A DNA stretch of 64,000 nt. It comes from UMGS1696 sp963643035 (lineage in GTDB: Bacteria > Bacillota > Clostridia > Oscillospirales > CAG-272). Each line of letters begins with the position of its first letter. The first letter of the stretch is position 1. A program made the translations under genes and the position numbers. The notes below the pieces were generated by a model that was given only the letters and a program-made list of their open reading frames with translations, had not been told where the DNA came from and ran no database searches. The stretch spans positions 1 to 64,000 of the forward strand of contig CAVIKO010000005.1 of NCBI GenBank assembly GCA_963643035.1. The letters are read 5' to 3'. Positions 9,077 through 17,312 of the stretch are shown here, piece after piece.

Positions 9077-9949
9077 TTAGTCCTTCATACCGCTGGAACC
9101 CATCGTTTCGATGATGTTGGACTGCGATACGACGAAAACGAGGATCGGCACTGCCATCATAACGACCGTGGATGCGGCGGATGCACCGGTACGGGCGATA
9201 CCGCCTGCGGTGATCTGGCTGATTGCGTAGTTTAAGGTTTTAAGCTGTTCGGAGTAAATGAGGTTCGTCTGCCCGGAGTTCCACAGTCCCTGGAAAGAGT
9301 AGATGATCAGGGTCAGCCAGGCGGGCTTAACCATCGGCATTGCGATCGACCAGAAAGTACGCAGTTCGGATGCGCCGTCGAGACGGGCAGATTCCAGAAC
9401 CTCGGTTGTAACGTTGGTCTCCATGAACTGCTTCATGAGGTACAGACCAAGAGTAGAAGCAAATGCCGGAATGATGATCGCAAGGTAGGTGTCGATCCAG
9501 CCGAGCCAAGACAGGGTGATGAAGTTAACAAGCCCTGTAACGGTGGCGGAGAACATAAGAGACTTCTGAATGAGGGAGAAGAAGAACTTGTTGCCCGGGA
9601 AGTCGATTTTCGCGAGTGCATATGCGGAGAGGGAGGATAACACAAGGTTACCGAAGGTACCACCGACAGAGATCAGCACGGTGTTGAAGATGTAGCGCGA
9701 GAACGGAACCCAGGAGTCGCTCATCAGGTTGAAGAGGGACTTGAAGTTTTCCATGGTCGGGTGTACAACATAGAATCGCGGCGGGAAGTAGAAGATTTCA
9801 TCCATCGGCTTGAGGGACTGGATGATGGTATAATACATCGGGAGGAACATGAAGAGTCCGAAGATGGTCAGGACAACTGTAATACCAACGTCGCCGCCAA
9901 CCGAACGGTTGAGGACAACTTCATGTTTTCTGGTACGTAATTTTCTCAT
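9077..9949 (-). CDS. carbohydrate ABC transporter permease, MalG type (first pair)
   Basis: A 290-aa permease of the MalG/UgpE family with about six membrane segments and the EAA loop VLESARLDGASELRTFWSIA followed by MPMVKP near residue 190. The length is normal for the family. Its ATG lies one base after the stop of the MalF-type partner, so translation of the pair is probably coupled. It would form the channel with the 314-aa partner and work with the large binding protein encoded upstream. Confidence 0.95.
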   Translation of the reverse strand: MRKLRTRKHEVVLNRSVGGDVGITVVLTIFGLFMFLPMYYTIIQSLKPMDEIFYFPPRFYVVHPTMENFKSLFNLMSDSWVPFSRYIFNTVLISVGGTFGNLVLSSLSAYALAKIDFPGNKFFFSLIQKSLMFSATVTGLVNFITLSWLGWIDTYLAIIIPAFASTLGLYLMKQFMETNVTTEVLESARLDGASELRTFWSIAMPMVKPAWLTLIIYSFQGLWNSGQTNLIYSEQLKTLNYAISQITAGGIARTGASAASTVVMMAVPILVFVVSQSNIIETMGSSGMKD

Positions 9950-9950
9950 G

Positions 9951-10895
9951 TCACTGTCCTACCTTTGCAATGAGTTTCGTAATCAACACGTTACAGCCGA
10001 TCATCATCAGGAACAGGATGAAGGAGATAGCGGACGCATAGCCGACCTCCCAACGGGTACCCTGATATTCGGTGAGGTGATGGTTTAAGGTGTACGCAAC
10101 GTAGTCCACGGACGGGTTACCAGCGAGTGCGGTAACAACCGGACCGAAGCCGAACGCGCCGGTGATGGAAAGGATAGCACCGAACATCAGCTGCGGCTTC
10201 ATGGAAGGCAGGGTGATGTACCAGAGCTCCTGCCAACGGTTCTTAACGCCGTCGATGGCACCGGCTTCATAGAGAGACTTGTTGATGCCCTGCAGACCGG
10301 CGATGAAGGAAAGGAACGCGGTACCAAGGGACATCCACAGTGCAACGATGATACAGAGCGGCATAACGTAGTCGGCGTTCTGGAACCAGAGGATCGGGGT
10401 ATCGATGAAGCCGAGCTTAATGAGGATCGCGTTCGCCCAACCGTAGGTATCGGAGGAGAACAGGGTTGCCCAGATCAGGTACACGTTACCGGAAATGGAC
10501 GGTGCGTAGAAAATCAAGGTTACGATAGCGCGGATCTTCGGGGACAGCTCGTTGATGAACCATGCTACCACAAACGAAAGGATGTAGGACACAGGGCCGG
10601 TGACGGCTGCAAAGATCAGCGTGTTTTTCAGAGCGGTGATGAACAACTCGTCATCGAGGAACAGGGTGATGTAGTTGTCCATGAAGATGAACTTCGGCCA
10701 CTCCAGCATATTGAAGGAGGTGAAGCTCAGCACAAGGGAGAGAAAGACGGGGATGATGGTGAATAAGAAGAACAGAATCATAAACGGTGCGATCATGAAG
10801 TATGCCGTTTTGTTCTTCCGAATGAGAAACCATGTCCATTCCGCTTTTGTCATCTCATGGCGGGTCTTGACTTGCTTTTCGGTATTCTTAGACAT
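9951..10895 (-). CDS. sugar ABC transporter permease, MalF type (first pair)
   Basis: A 314-aa permease of the MalF/UgpA family. The charged N-terminus is followed by the first membrane segment near residue 33, and the EAA loop reads LYEAGAIDGVKNRWQELWYI near residue 210. The ribosome site is AAAGGAGAG. It follows the solute-binding protein gene by 181 bases that contain a stable hairpin at 11022-11054, an arrangement that commonly gives more binding protein than permease. Confidence 0.95.
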   Translation of the reverse strand: MSKNTEKQVKTRHEMTKAEWTWFLIRKNKTAYFMIAPFMILFFLFTIIPVFLSLVLSFTSFNMLEWPKFIFMDNYITLFLDDELFITALKNTLIFAAVTGPVSYILSFVVAWFINELSPKIRAIVTLIFYAPSISGNVYLIWATLFSSDTYGWANAILIKLGFIDTPILWFQNADYVMPLCIIVALWMSLGTAFLSFIAGLQGINKSLYEAGAIDGVKNRWQELWYITLPSMKPQLMFGAILSITGAFGFGPVVTALAGNPSVDYVAYTLNHHLTEYQGTRWEVGYASAISFILFLMMIGCNVLITKLIAKVGQ

Positions 10896-10985
10896 ATACG
10901 CTCTCCTTTACGAAATTTCTTGCCGGATGCTATATATAATAATGTAGGTTTTTGTCCTCCGGCGGAGAAGTGCAGACGTTTCAGG

Positions 10986-11015
10986 ATGGTACTGATGCAG
11001 CGCATCCCTTACATC
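10986..11015. repeat. short dispersed repeat copy 1
   Basis: A short block reading GGTACTGATGCAGCGCATCC then CTTACAT resembles 39481-39510 (GGATGTATTCAGCGCATCC then TTACA). Both are partly self-complementary, with GGATG pairing CATCC, and both lie between genes. Confidence 0.35.
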
Positions 11016-11021
11016 TTTGCC

Positions 11022-11054
11022 GTGTATCCGGGGAGTTTTCGCTCTCCCGGACAC
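11022..11054 (-). promoter_or_regulatory. hairpin between binding protein and permease genes
   Basis: The arms GTGTATCCGGGGAG and CTCTCCCGGACAC form a strong stem with a short loop and no T run. It is 23 bases downstream of the binding-protein stop codon inside the operon. Such hairpins usually protect the upstream mRNA from decay or partly terminate transcription, which is inference here. Confidence 0.55.
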
Positions 11055-11076
11055 ATCGGGCGGGGATCATACAAAA

Positions 11077-14000
11077 TCAGTCGAGGTAGGATTCGAGCGC
11101 GTCAGCAGCGTCGTTCAGGTAGCGAACGATCTGGACGGTCGTCTCGTCGGAACCGGTGAGAGAGGAAGCGGCGGCACGGATTTCATCGATGTCCTTGTTA
11201 TCGCAGGCGGTGATGACTGCATCGTACTGACCGCTGTTCTCGCCGATGAGCTCCAGCACCTGGCTGATTCTCTTGTCCGCGAGCGTAGAACCGATGGGCA
11301 GGATTTCCAGATCAAACTCGGTTCTCTTCCGGTTGATTTCCTTATTGATGGTGTTGATATACTGCAGAAGGGAATCTACCGGGTCTGCATGGTTATTGTA
11401 CGCGTCTAAGAACGCGAAGTTGGTATAACGGGCGAGGATGTAGTTGCCGGGATACTGCGGAACGGCTACGAGGCTATCCATCTGCTTCTTCAGCTGATTG
11501 TATTCGCGGGACGTCCACGGCAGCTCTTCCAGAGCCTCCTTATTGGCGGTGGTATTCTTAGCCGCATCGCCGAGGATGGCAACAAGCTCGTTGGAGTAGT
11601 CCACCTGGAACTGGGTATCGGTGTACCACTTCATGAATTCCCAAGCGGAGGCGGGATCATCGGTACCGGACATCATAACGAGCGCGCCGGTAGAGGACAT
11701 GGTAACGTTGTTGACGTTGCCCTCTTCGTCCACGGTGCCGGGTACGGGACCGAATTCCCACAGACCTGCAATTTCCGTACCGAAGATAACAACGTTATTG
11801 TATTCGCTGTACGGACGGATCGCGATCGGCATTTCACCGGTCTTGAAACGGTTAGCGAAGTCGTAGGTGTACGGCAGAGAGTACTGCGTGAACATATCAC
11901 ACATGATCTCGAATGCCTCAAGGGACTTGTTGGAGTCGAGGTTGATGCGCATACCATCGTCCGCCCAGAGATCCTCATCCATCTGATACATGAAGGTCTG
12001 GTAGTCGGCGGTCAGACCGATTTCCATGTTGTTGAACTGGAGAACCGGCACCATGGCGAGGAGTTCATCCCATGTCTTCGGCACATCGAGACCGAGGTCA
12101 GCGAGAATGTCGGTGCGGTAGAACATCATGTTCCAGGACTGCGTGGAAGGCAAACCATATGTTTTGCCGTAAAGGGAAATCGGAATCATAGCAGCTTCGG
12201 TAAATCTTGCTTCCACTTCATGGAAGTCGGAGAAGATCTCCCGCATCTGCGCATTGTACGCCTTGGTTTCTTCATCCGCATCCGCTTCATCTTCGTATGC
12301 TTCCGGGTTGACGGCAAGCACCGCATGACGGATAGCGTACTGAATCGGGTCCGCGCCGGCACCGTCAAGGGCTACGTCAGGGCCAACGCCTGCGAGCACG
12401 GACGGCAGCAGCGTATCTGCGGAGACGAGCTTGAGGGCTACGTCTACATTAGCTTCGGGAACGAACTGGTTATCGATCAGGTTCCGAATGATCTGCGCCT
12501 GGTCACGACCGGTCACAACCCATACCTCGATGCTCTTTTCCTTGGCGGATTCCTCCGTGGAGGAGCCGATGGAGTTGTAGTCGGTGTAGAACGAGCCGAA
12601 GAACTGCTTCATTTCATGTGCAAAAGCTTGGAAGAAGTTGCCTTCCGCTTTCGGCAAATCTGCGGATGCGGGCTGGATCAGGATATAGTCGATTTCCAGC
12701 GGCTGCTTGGTAACGGTATTGAGCCACGTACCGAGCGTACCGATGTTGGATTTCAGGTTAGAGAGGTTCGACGCAATTTCATCCTCATCTGTACCCATTC
12801 TCTCCAAGAGACGGGCGATGGTCGCCAGCGTTGCGGAGTTTTCACTCTTTACGTCTGCGGTGGACTCGATGTAGGTGATGACGTCGTTCAGATTGATGGA
12901 CTGGACTACAAGATCCTCCACAACGTCCGGCATTACACGTCCGAAGCCGTAGTCACGGTAGGAGTCCGGAGATGCGCCGGTCAGCTTCAGGATCTCGAGG
13001 TAGTCATCGTTGATGGAGTCCATGATCTCGTTTACCTGACGAACGGTGTCGCCCATTTCGCCGAGCGTTACCTCCAGGCGCAGGGTGTGTTCGCCGGGTT
13101 CAAGATAGAACTGGAAGGTATCCGCGCCGTTGTTGGCGGCAGCTACCTGCCATTCGGTGTCGTAATTGAATTTTGCGTAGTTGGCTTCTTCAAACGGGAC
13201 CTCGCCGTCAATGAGGATCTTCCGGGAAACATACATACCGGACAGCTCATTCTGACGGAAGCGGAACACGATCTCGTAAAGACCGGCGGATTCCACGTTG
13301 AAGTTGTATTCCACCCACTGGCCGACCTTCTGCCACTTTTCGCCGCCGATCGTATTCAGCATGATCTTTGTGTGATGCTGCGGCTCGGTGATGGCGGATT
13401 TCCGGTCGTAGATCGGATAAACGGTGTAGTCGGAGGTAGCGGACGGGGTTTCCGCATCGATGTGGATCGTGGAAGCGGTCGCCTCGGACTTACCGGCGAT
13501 ATAATCCTCGTAAGCGAGCTTATCCTCATAGGGGTGAATGGTGATCGTCTGGATCGCCATCGGCTCACGGACGGCCTCCAGAGTGATCGTGTTCTCACCG
13601 GCTTCGAGGTAGAATTCAAACGGATTTGCATAGTAGCCGTTGGAGTCGATGAAATCGTAAGTCGACCAGACATGCTCGACATGAGAACTGGGACGCAGTT
13701 CGTTGCCGTTGGAGTCGATCTCAAATCTGCCGTCTACATAATCGTTGACCCAGGTTTTCTTCATGAGCAGGTAACGCGCCTCGGAGAAGGGAACCTTATC
13801 GTTTATGTAGAGCATCCGCTCGATGGAGTTTGTCTTTTCGGAAGTAGACGTGTAGTCGATGCTGATCGAGTAAAGACCAGTTTCCGGAATGTTGACCTTC
13901 CACGTGACCTTGCCATCGTCCTGCATCACAAGGCTCTGTCCGCTCTTACCGTTGTAGTTGGATTCAACCTTTACGGTAGCGGTGGTGGATTCAGCAACAT

Positions 14001-14244
14001 AATCCGCCGCGTTAATCGTAACGGACTTCGTCCCCCGCTTCGCATCCGCGTGCTGCTCCTTATACGCAGCATAAGAGATGGAAGACAGGGATTCGCTGAT
14101 TTCCTGCAGTGTCGTCTTTGTAGTGGTGCTGCTCTCGGCGGCGGTATCGTCTTCGGCAGCCATAACAGCCGTCTGTGCGGTACCGAGAGCCATCAGAAGC
14201 GACAGAGCAAGACAAGTCAGCTTTTTGCTTGTGGGTTTTCTCAT
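11077..14244 (-). CDS. large extracellular solute-binding protein with N-terminal carbohydrate-binding-like domains
   Basis: A 1055-aa secreted protein and first gene of the transport cluster. A signal peptide (about residues 1-30, ending VMAAEDD) has no lipobox Cys. Two related beta-sandwich segments follow, near residues 75-230 and 250-405, each ending in a phrase like FYLEAGENTITLEA or FYLEPGEHTLRLEV, typical of CBM35/malectin-like modules. A helical linker follows, and a family 1 sugar-binding protein fold occupies roughly residues 560-1000 (GVGPDVALDGAGADPIQYA, PKTWDELLAMVPVLQFN, MSGTDDPASAWEFMKWYTD). Ordinary binding proteins are 400-550 aa. The start at 14244 follows CAGGAGGAAGG; the frame is open further upstream but without a ribosome site. 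It lacks an evident membrane anchor. Confidence 0.9.
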   Translation of the reverse strand: MRKPTSKKLTCLALSLLMALGTAQTAVMAAEDDTAAESSTTTKTTLQEISESLSSISYAAYKEQHADAKRGTKSVTINAADYVAESTTATVKVESNYNGKSGQSLVMQDDGKVTWKVNIPETGLYSISIDYTSTSEKTNSIERMLYINDKVPFSEARYLLMKKTWVNDYVDGRFEIDSNGNELRPSSHVEHVWSTYDFIDSNGYYANPFEFYLEAGENTITLEAVREPMAIQTITIHPYEDKLAYEDYIAGKSEATASTIHIDAETPSATSDYTVYPIYDRKSAITEPQHHTKIMLNTIGGEKWQKVGQWVEYNFNVESAGLYEIVFRFRQNELSGMYVSRKILIDGEVPFEEANYAKFNYDTEWQVAAANNGADTFQFYLEPGEHTLRLEVTLGEMGDTVRQVNEIMDSINDDYLEILKLTGASPDSYRDYGFGRVMPDVVEDLVVQSINLNDVITYIESTADVKSENSATLATIARLLERMGTDEDEIASNLSNLKSNIGTLGTWLNTVTKQPLEIDYILIQPASADLPKAEGNFFQAFAHEMKQFFGSFYTDYNSIGSSTEESAKEKSIEVWVVTGRDQAQIIRNLIDNQFVPEANVDVALKLVSADTLLPSVLAGVGPDVALDGAGADPIQYAIRHAVLAVNPEAYEDEADADEETKAYNAQMREIFSDFHEVEARFTEAAMIPISLYGKTYGLPSTQSWNMMFYRTDILADLGLDVPKTWDELLAMVPVLQFNNMEIGLTADYQTFMYQMDEDLWADDGMRINLDSNKSLEAFEIMCDMFTQYSLPYTYDFANRFKTGEMPIAIRPYSEYNNVVIFGTEIAGLWEFGPVPGTVDEEGNVNNVTMSSTGALVMMSGTDDPASAWEFMKWYTDTQFQVDYSNELVAILGDAAKNTTANKEALEELPWTSREYNQLKKQMDSLVAVPQYPGNYILARYTNFAFLDAYNNHADPVDSLLQYINTINKEINRKRTEFDLEILPIGSTLADKRISQVLELIGENSGQYDAVITACDNKDIDEIRAAASSLTGSDETTVQIVRYLNDAADALESYLD

Positions 14245-14463
14245 ATAACCTTCCTCCTGCTTGTTTTTGGGACTTTGGCAATTCACTCCGTACCGGATAT
14301 TCCGGCAGTCTGGACTGTGTATACGCCGCTGTCCGCCCTCACTTGGGGAATTTGTTTCGTGCCTCCGTGCATGATTTTGCCGCCATCCACCTCCTAAAGG
14401 CAGACACCTGACGCCGCGATCCGCTGAGACATCGCACCATCGACAATCGTTTCGCATCCGCCG

Positions 14464-14527
14464 GACGAATCATTCCGCCATTCGCCAGACGAACACTCGT
14501 CGCACGATCTTTCGTCGCACGAATTTT
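14464..14527 (-). repeat. degenerate short repeats in the operon leader
   Basis: On the minus strand the leader reads TCGTGCGACGA twice (14514-14524 and 14499-14509 approximately) followed by diverged copies such as TCGTCTGGCGA and TCGTCCGGCGG. The spacing is about 15 bases for the first pair. No protein or RNA family was recognised. Confidence 0.45.
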
Positions 14528-14760
14528 CCGCTTCTCGATCGTACCGTAAAGGTACCCGGTGCGTAGCATAAGATACGGAGGCGCAAACAAATTGCTCCGG
14601 ACAGCTTTTTTTCTTCTGAAACGAACACATTCGCCGTATTCCATGCGGTAAATCCGCGTTTCGTCCGGTTTCCTTTCGCCAAACCTCCATCGGTAAACGG
14701 TCCCGATCGATTTTAGCGCGCAAGATCCCCGACTTCCCGCCGACTCACAGCCTTCAGACG

Positions 14761-14908
14761 AAAAAAAGGCATCCGAGCAGCATTGCGTCCCAAGTACCGG
14801 GAGAGCCACATGCCATAGGGTCCGCCTCGCAGATCCGCACAGTGACCGTTTTGCGGTCGTTCCGTGACGGGATTCTGCGGTTCGAAGGCCGCAAACTGGT
14901 CTCCCCCC
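14761..14908 (-). ncRNA. candidate structured leader RNA of the transport operon
   Basis: The region begins about 10 bases after the predicted transcription start. Its 5' GGGGGGAGACC (14898-14908) can pair with GGCTCTCCC (14799-14807), enclosing two clean hairpins: TGCGG/CCGCA at 14876-14893 and GACCG/CGGTC at 14844-14858. GGCAT (14810-14814) can pair with ATGCC (14768-14772), which is followed directly by seven T residues on the minus strand. The two long pairings involve neighbouring sequence and may compete, as in attenuators. It matches no riboswitch I recognise. About 520 further leader bases to the start codon hold only the short repeats at 14464-14527. Confidence 0.35.
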
Positions 14909-14924
14909 GTATTTATATGCCATA

Positions 14925-14953
14925 ATCATAGCATAAACGCACAAAAAAGTCAA
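14925..14953 (-). promoter_or_regulatory. sigma-A promoter of the transport operon
   Basis: On the minus strand TTGACT (14948-14953), 17 bases, then TATGAT (14925-14930) preceded by TGC, an extended -10. It implies a leader of about 675 nt before the binding-protein start codon. Confidence 0.7.
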
Positions 14954-14959
14954 GTGTTA

Positions 14960-15480
14960 TCCAGTCGACGCGTGTGAAATTTGGTATGCAGCCTGTTTTC
15001 CCCACAGCGTTTTTTCAGGTTTGTGAAAAGATTCGGTCTGAAAACCGTTTTTCTGCCACATCCGCGTCATATTTCCGCCTCTCTCCGAAGGTATATTATT
15101 TTTACCTTTATTGCACTTTTTGAGTTTGTTTTTGTTATTTTTTTGCTGTTTTTTCGTTTTTCAAATCCTCTCAAATGCTTGCAATTCACATTTCGTCATT
15201 TTTATTTACCTGATGCGGAATGCGTCTGGAAATCGCGATTTCCTCGAAACTCGATTTTCGCACATTTGTTTCCGGTCATCCTGCACAATTTTTTTAGCAT
15301 TTTTTCTACATCATTAAAAATTGCACAAAATTTCATAAATCTGCCACACAGAGGACGTTTTCGAGGATTTCACACCCGTTACATCTGTCATTCATGGGTG
15401 ATTTAGGTTTTATTACCTTATTTTTTCCATTTCTGTCACCAATCATGCAGTTTCTTTCTCCTCTGGTGCACCGTCCTATC
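14960..15480. other. AT-rich intergenic region without a recognised gene
   Basis: About 520 bases between the transport operon promoter and the end of the cysteine desulfurase-like gene. It is T-rich on the plus strand, unlike the surrounding GC-richer DNA. Short reading frames across it have no ribosome sites or recognisable motifs. I see no stable hairpin beyond a small CGGT/ACCG stem near 15034. Confidence 0.6.
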
Positions 15481-15489
15481 ACCGCGTGA

Positions 15490-16635
15490 TCAGTCCCTCA
15501 ACAGTCGATGTACCTGATTCATCACAATCTCTGCCGCACGCTCCACATCCGCCGCCGTGTTGCCCTGTCCGAATGACAGCCGGAGCATGGTTCGTGCGAT
15601 CTCCGGTGGGTATCCCATGGAAAGAAGCACCGCGGACGGCTCTGTACTTCCGCTGTGGCACGCAGCTCCCGGAGATGCCGCCAATCCCGCCATAGTGAGA
15701 GAGAGCGCGAGATTTTCCCCGGTAACACCGCGCCGTGCCAGAGACGGAAACACAAGACAGTGGGTGGCGCCGATCCGTTCCGCCGCTTCTCCGGGGATAA
15801 CGAGATCTTGTATCGCATCGTGCAGGGTGTTCTCCAGTCTTGTACCGCTCTCATACACTGTTGTAAATTTCCGGCGATCCTTTACCGCAGATGCAAACGC
15901 CGCTGCCAACGGGAATGATTCCGTACCGCCTCGCATACCGGATTCCTGACCGCCACCCGTGATGGGAGAATACCGCGCGAGATCCCCCCGCAGATAGAGC
16001 AGACCGATTCCAAGCGGACCGCCGCATTTGTGTGCCGCCACTGCAAATCCATCCACGTACGGCGCGAGTGCGGCGGGATCGCGATGAGGAGCGTATGCCA
16101 CAGCGTCCGTGAAGAAATACGCATCGTGGGCATGGGCAAAAGCGGCAAGTGCGCGAATCGGCATGACGGTTCCGATCTCGTTCTGCGCTGCCATCGTGGT
16201 ACACAGTCCTGTGTCCGCCGTCCAGACCGATGCAATAGCGTCCGCAGTGACTGTTCCGTTTGGACCGACAGGTGCAACGCGGATCGAGAACCCCTCCCGA
16301 ACGAGAGCGTCGCAGGCGGCGACCACGGCAGGATGCTCTGCGGCAGAACGGACGATGGTGCGCTTTCCCCGTTCTGCAGCGGCATGAGCGAGAGTATGGA
16401 TGGCGATATAATCGGATTCTGTGCCGCCGGATGTAAAATACGTATCCTCAGGAGAAATCCCACACCACGCGGCGAGGACATGGCGCGCATCGGACAAAAT
16501 CGCGGCAGCGCGTTCCCCGAATGGGTGGAGGGAGGAGGGATTACCAATTGTCTCGTCGGTGTCGAGAAGATGGCGCAACGTATCGCGGGCAGCGGGTGAG
16601 AGAGGGGCATGGGCGGCATAATCGGCGTAAATCAT
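15490..16635 (-). CDS. cysteine desulfurase family protein (NifS/IscS-like)
   Basis: A 381-aa class V aminotransferase-fold protein. SGGTESD near residue 67 and the PLP-lysine segment AVAAHKCGGPLGIG near residue 193 are clear, as is the Arg-containing TGGGQESGMRGGTES. The catalytic loop reads SPGAACHSGSTEPS, keeping a Cys where cysteine desulfurases carry their persulfide Cys. These enzymes mobilise sulfur from cysteine for Fe-S clusters or tRNA thiolation. The frame can start at a GTG at 16647, but the ATG at 16635 is nine bases after AAAGG and was preferred. It is a single-gene unit with its own promoter and no isc/suf neighbours. A second paralogue lies at 31568-32752. Confidence 0.85.
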   Translation of the reverse strand: MIYADYAAHAPLSPAARDTLRHLLDTDETIGNPSSLHPFGERAAAILSDARHVLAAWCGISPEDTYFTSGGTESDYIAIHTLAHAAAERGKRTIVRSAAEHPAVVAACDALVREGFSIRVAPVGPNGTVTADAIASVWTADTGLCTTMAAQNEIGTVMPIRALAAFAHAHDAYFFTDAVAYAPHRDPAALAPYVDGFAVAAHKCGGPLGIGLLYLRGDLARYSPITGGGQESGMRGGTESFPLAAAFASAVKDRRKFTTVYESGTRLENTLHDAIQDLVIPGEAAERIGATHCLVFPSLARRGVTGENLALSLTMAGLAASPGAACHSGSTEPSAVLLSMGYPPEIARTMLRLSFGQGNTAADVERAAEIVMNQVHRLLRD

Positions 16636-16671
16636 AGAGGAATGCACCTTTCGCTGTGAGATTTCCTACCT

Positions 16672-16700
16672 ATTATATACGATTCGTGCGAAAAGTGCAA
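16672..16700 (-). promoter_or_regulatory. sigma-A promoter of the cysteine desulfurase-like gene
   Basis: Minus-strand TTGCAC (16695-16700), 17 bases, TATAAT (16672-16677). The tandem 95-bp array begins five bases upstream of the -35 box. Confidence 0.7.
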
Positions 16701-16704
16701 TAGC

Positions 16705-17143
16705 GAGTGGGAATACTGTGCAGCAGATTTGTAGAGCAATCCATCCCACTCTCGAGAATTTCCTTGACAGGAAATTCTCCAAGGTTTGGTTTGACAACAG
16801 AGTGGGAATACTGTGCAGCAGATTTGTAGAGCAATCCATCCCACTCTCGAGAATTTCCTTGACAGGAAATTCTCCAAGGTTTGGTTTGACAACAGAGTGG
16901 GAATACTGTGCAGCAGATTTGTAGAGCAATCCATCCCACTCTCGAGAATTTCCTTGACAGGAAATTCTCCAAGGTTTGGTTTGACAACAGAGTGGGAATA
17001 CTGTGCAGCAGATTTGTAGAGCAATCCATCCCACTCTCGAGAATTTCCTTGACAGGAAATTCTCCAAGGTTTGGTTTGACAACAGAGTGGGAATACTGTG
17101 CAGCAGATTTGTAGAGCAATCCATCCCACTCTCGAGAATTTCT
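16705..17143. repeat. tandem array, 95-bp unit, four full copies plus 59 bases
   Basis: Units start at 16705, 16800, 16895, 16990 and 17085 and appear identical base for base; the last stops after 59 bases. Each unit can form two hairpins: GAGTGGGA with TCCCACTC across a 31-base loop, and GAGAATTTCC with GGAAATTCTC across the six-base loop TTGACA. Because 95 is not a multiple of three and the unit lacks minus-strand stops, all three minus frames stay open, but there is no ribosome site and no family resemblance, so I do not call a gene. It lies between divergent promoters. There are no unique spacers, so it is not a CRISPR array. Confidence 0.95.
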
Positions 17144-17245
17144 CTGAAACCGGGCAAATTTCGCTGCTATTATGCCTATGCCCACTGTGTGCAAAATCAC
17201 CGTTTTCTGACCGTGTGCGAATCGGGGAATTGTGGGGAAATCCTA

Positions 17246-17274
17246 TTTCCAAACAGAGCAAATGGTGCTATAAT
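17246..17274 (+). promoter_or_regulatory. sigma-A promoter of the antiporter gene
   Basis: TTTCCA (17246-17251), 17 bases, TATAAT (17269-17274) preceded by TGC as an extended -10. Confidence 0.6.
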
Positions 17275-17312
17275 AGTACCCGTACATTTTATGAAAAGAA
17301 GGGTTTGTTCCT

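Noticed and set aside
12220..14397. 725-aa plus-strand open frame opposite the large binding protein gene
   Set aside because: It is antisense to a gene with signal peptide, domain motifs and a ribosome site; it has no recognisable motifs and repeats the codon shadow of the real frame.
14339..14953. 204-aa and 109-aa minus-strand frames in the leader of the transport operon
   Set aside because: Composition is Arg/Ser-rich without motifs or ribosome sites, and the longest frame crosses the promoter.
16705..17143. CRISPR array
   Set aside because: Units are continuous 95-bp copies without unique spacers, and no cas genes are present.
16632..17261. Minus-strand frames of 163-209 aa and plus-strand frames of 68 aa within the 95-bp array
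   Set aside because: They only reflect stop-free repeats read in successive frames; no ribosome sites, and overlapping frames are equally open.
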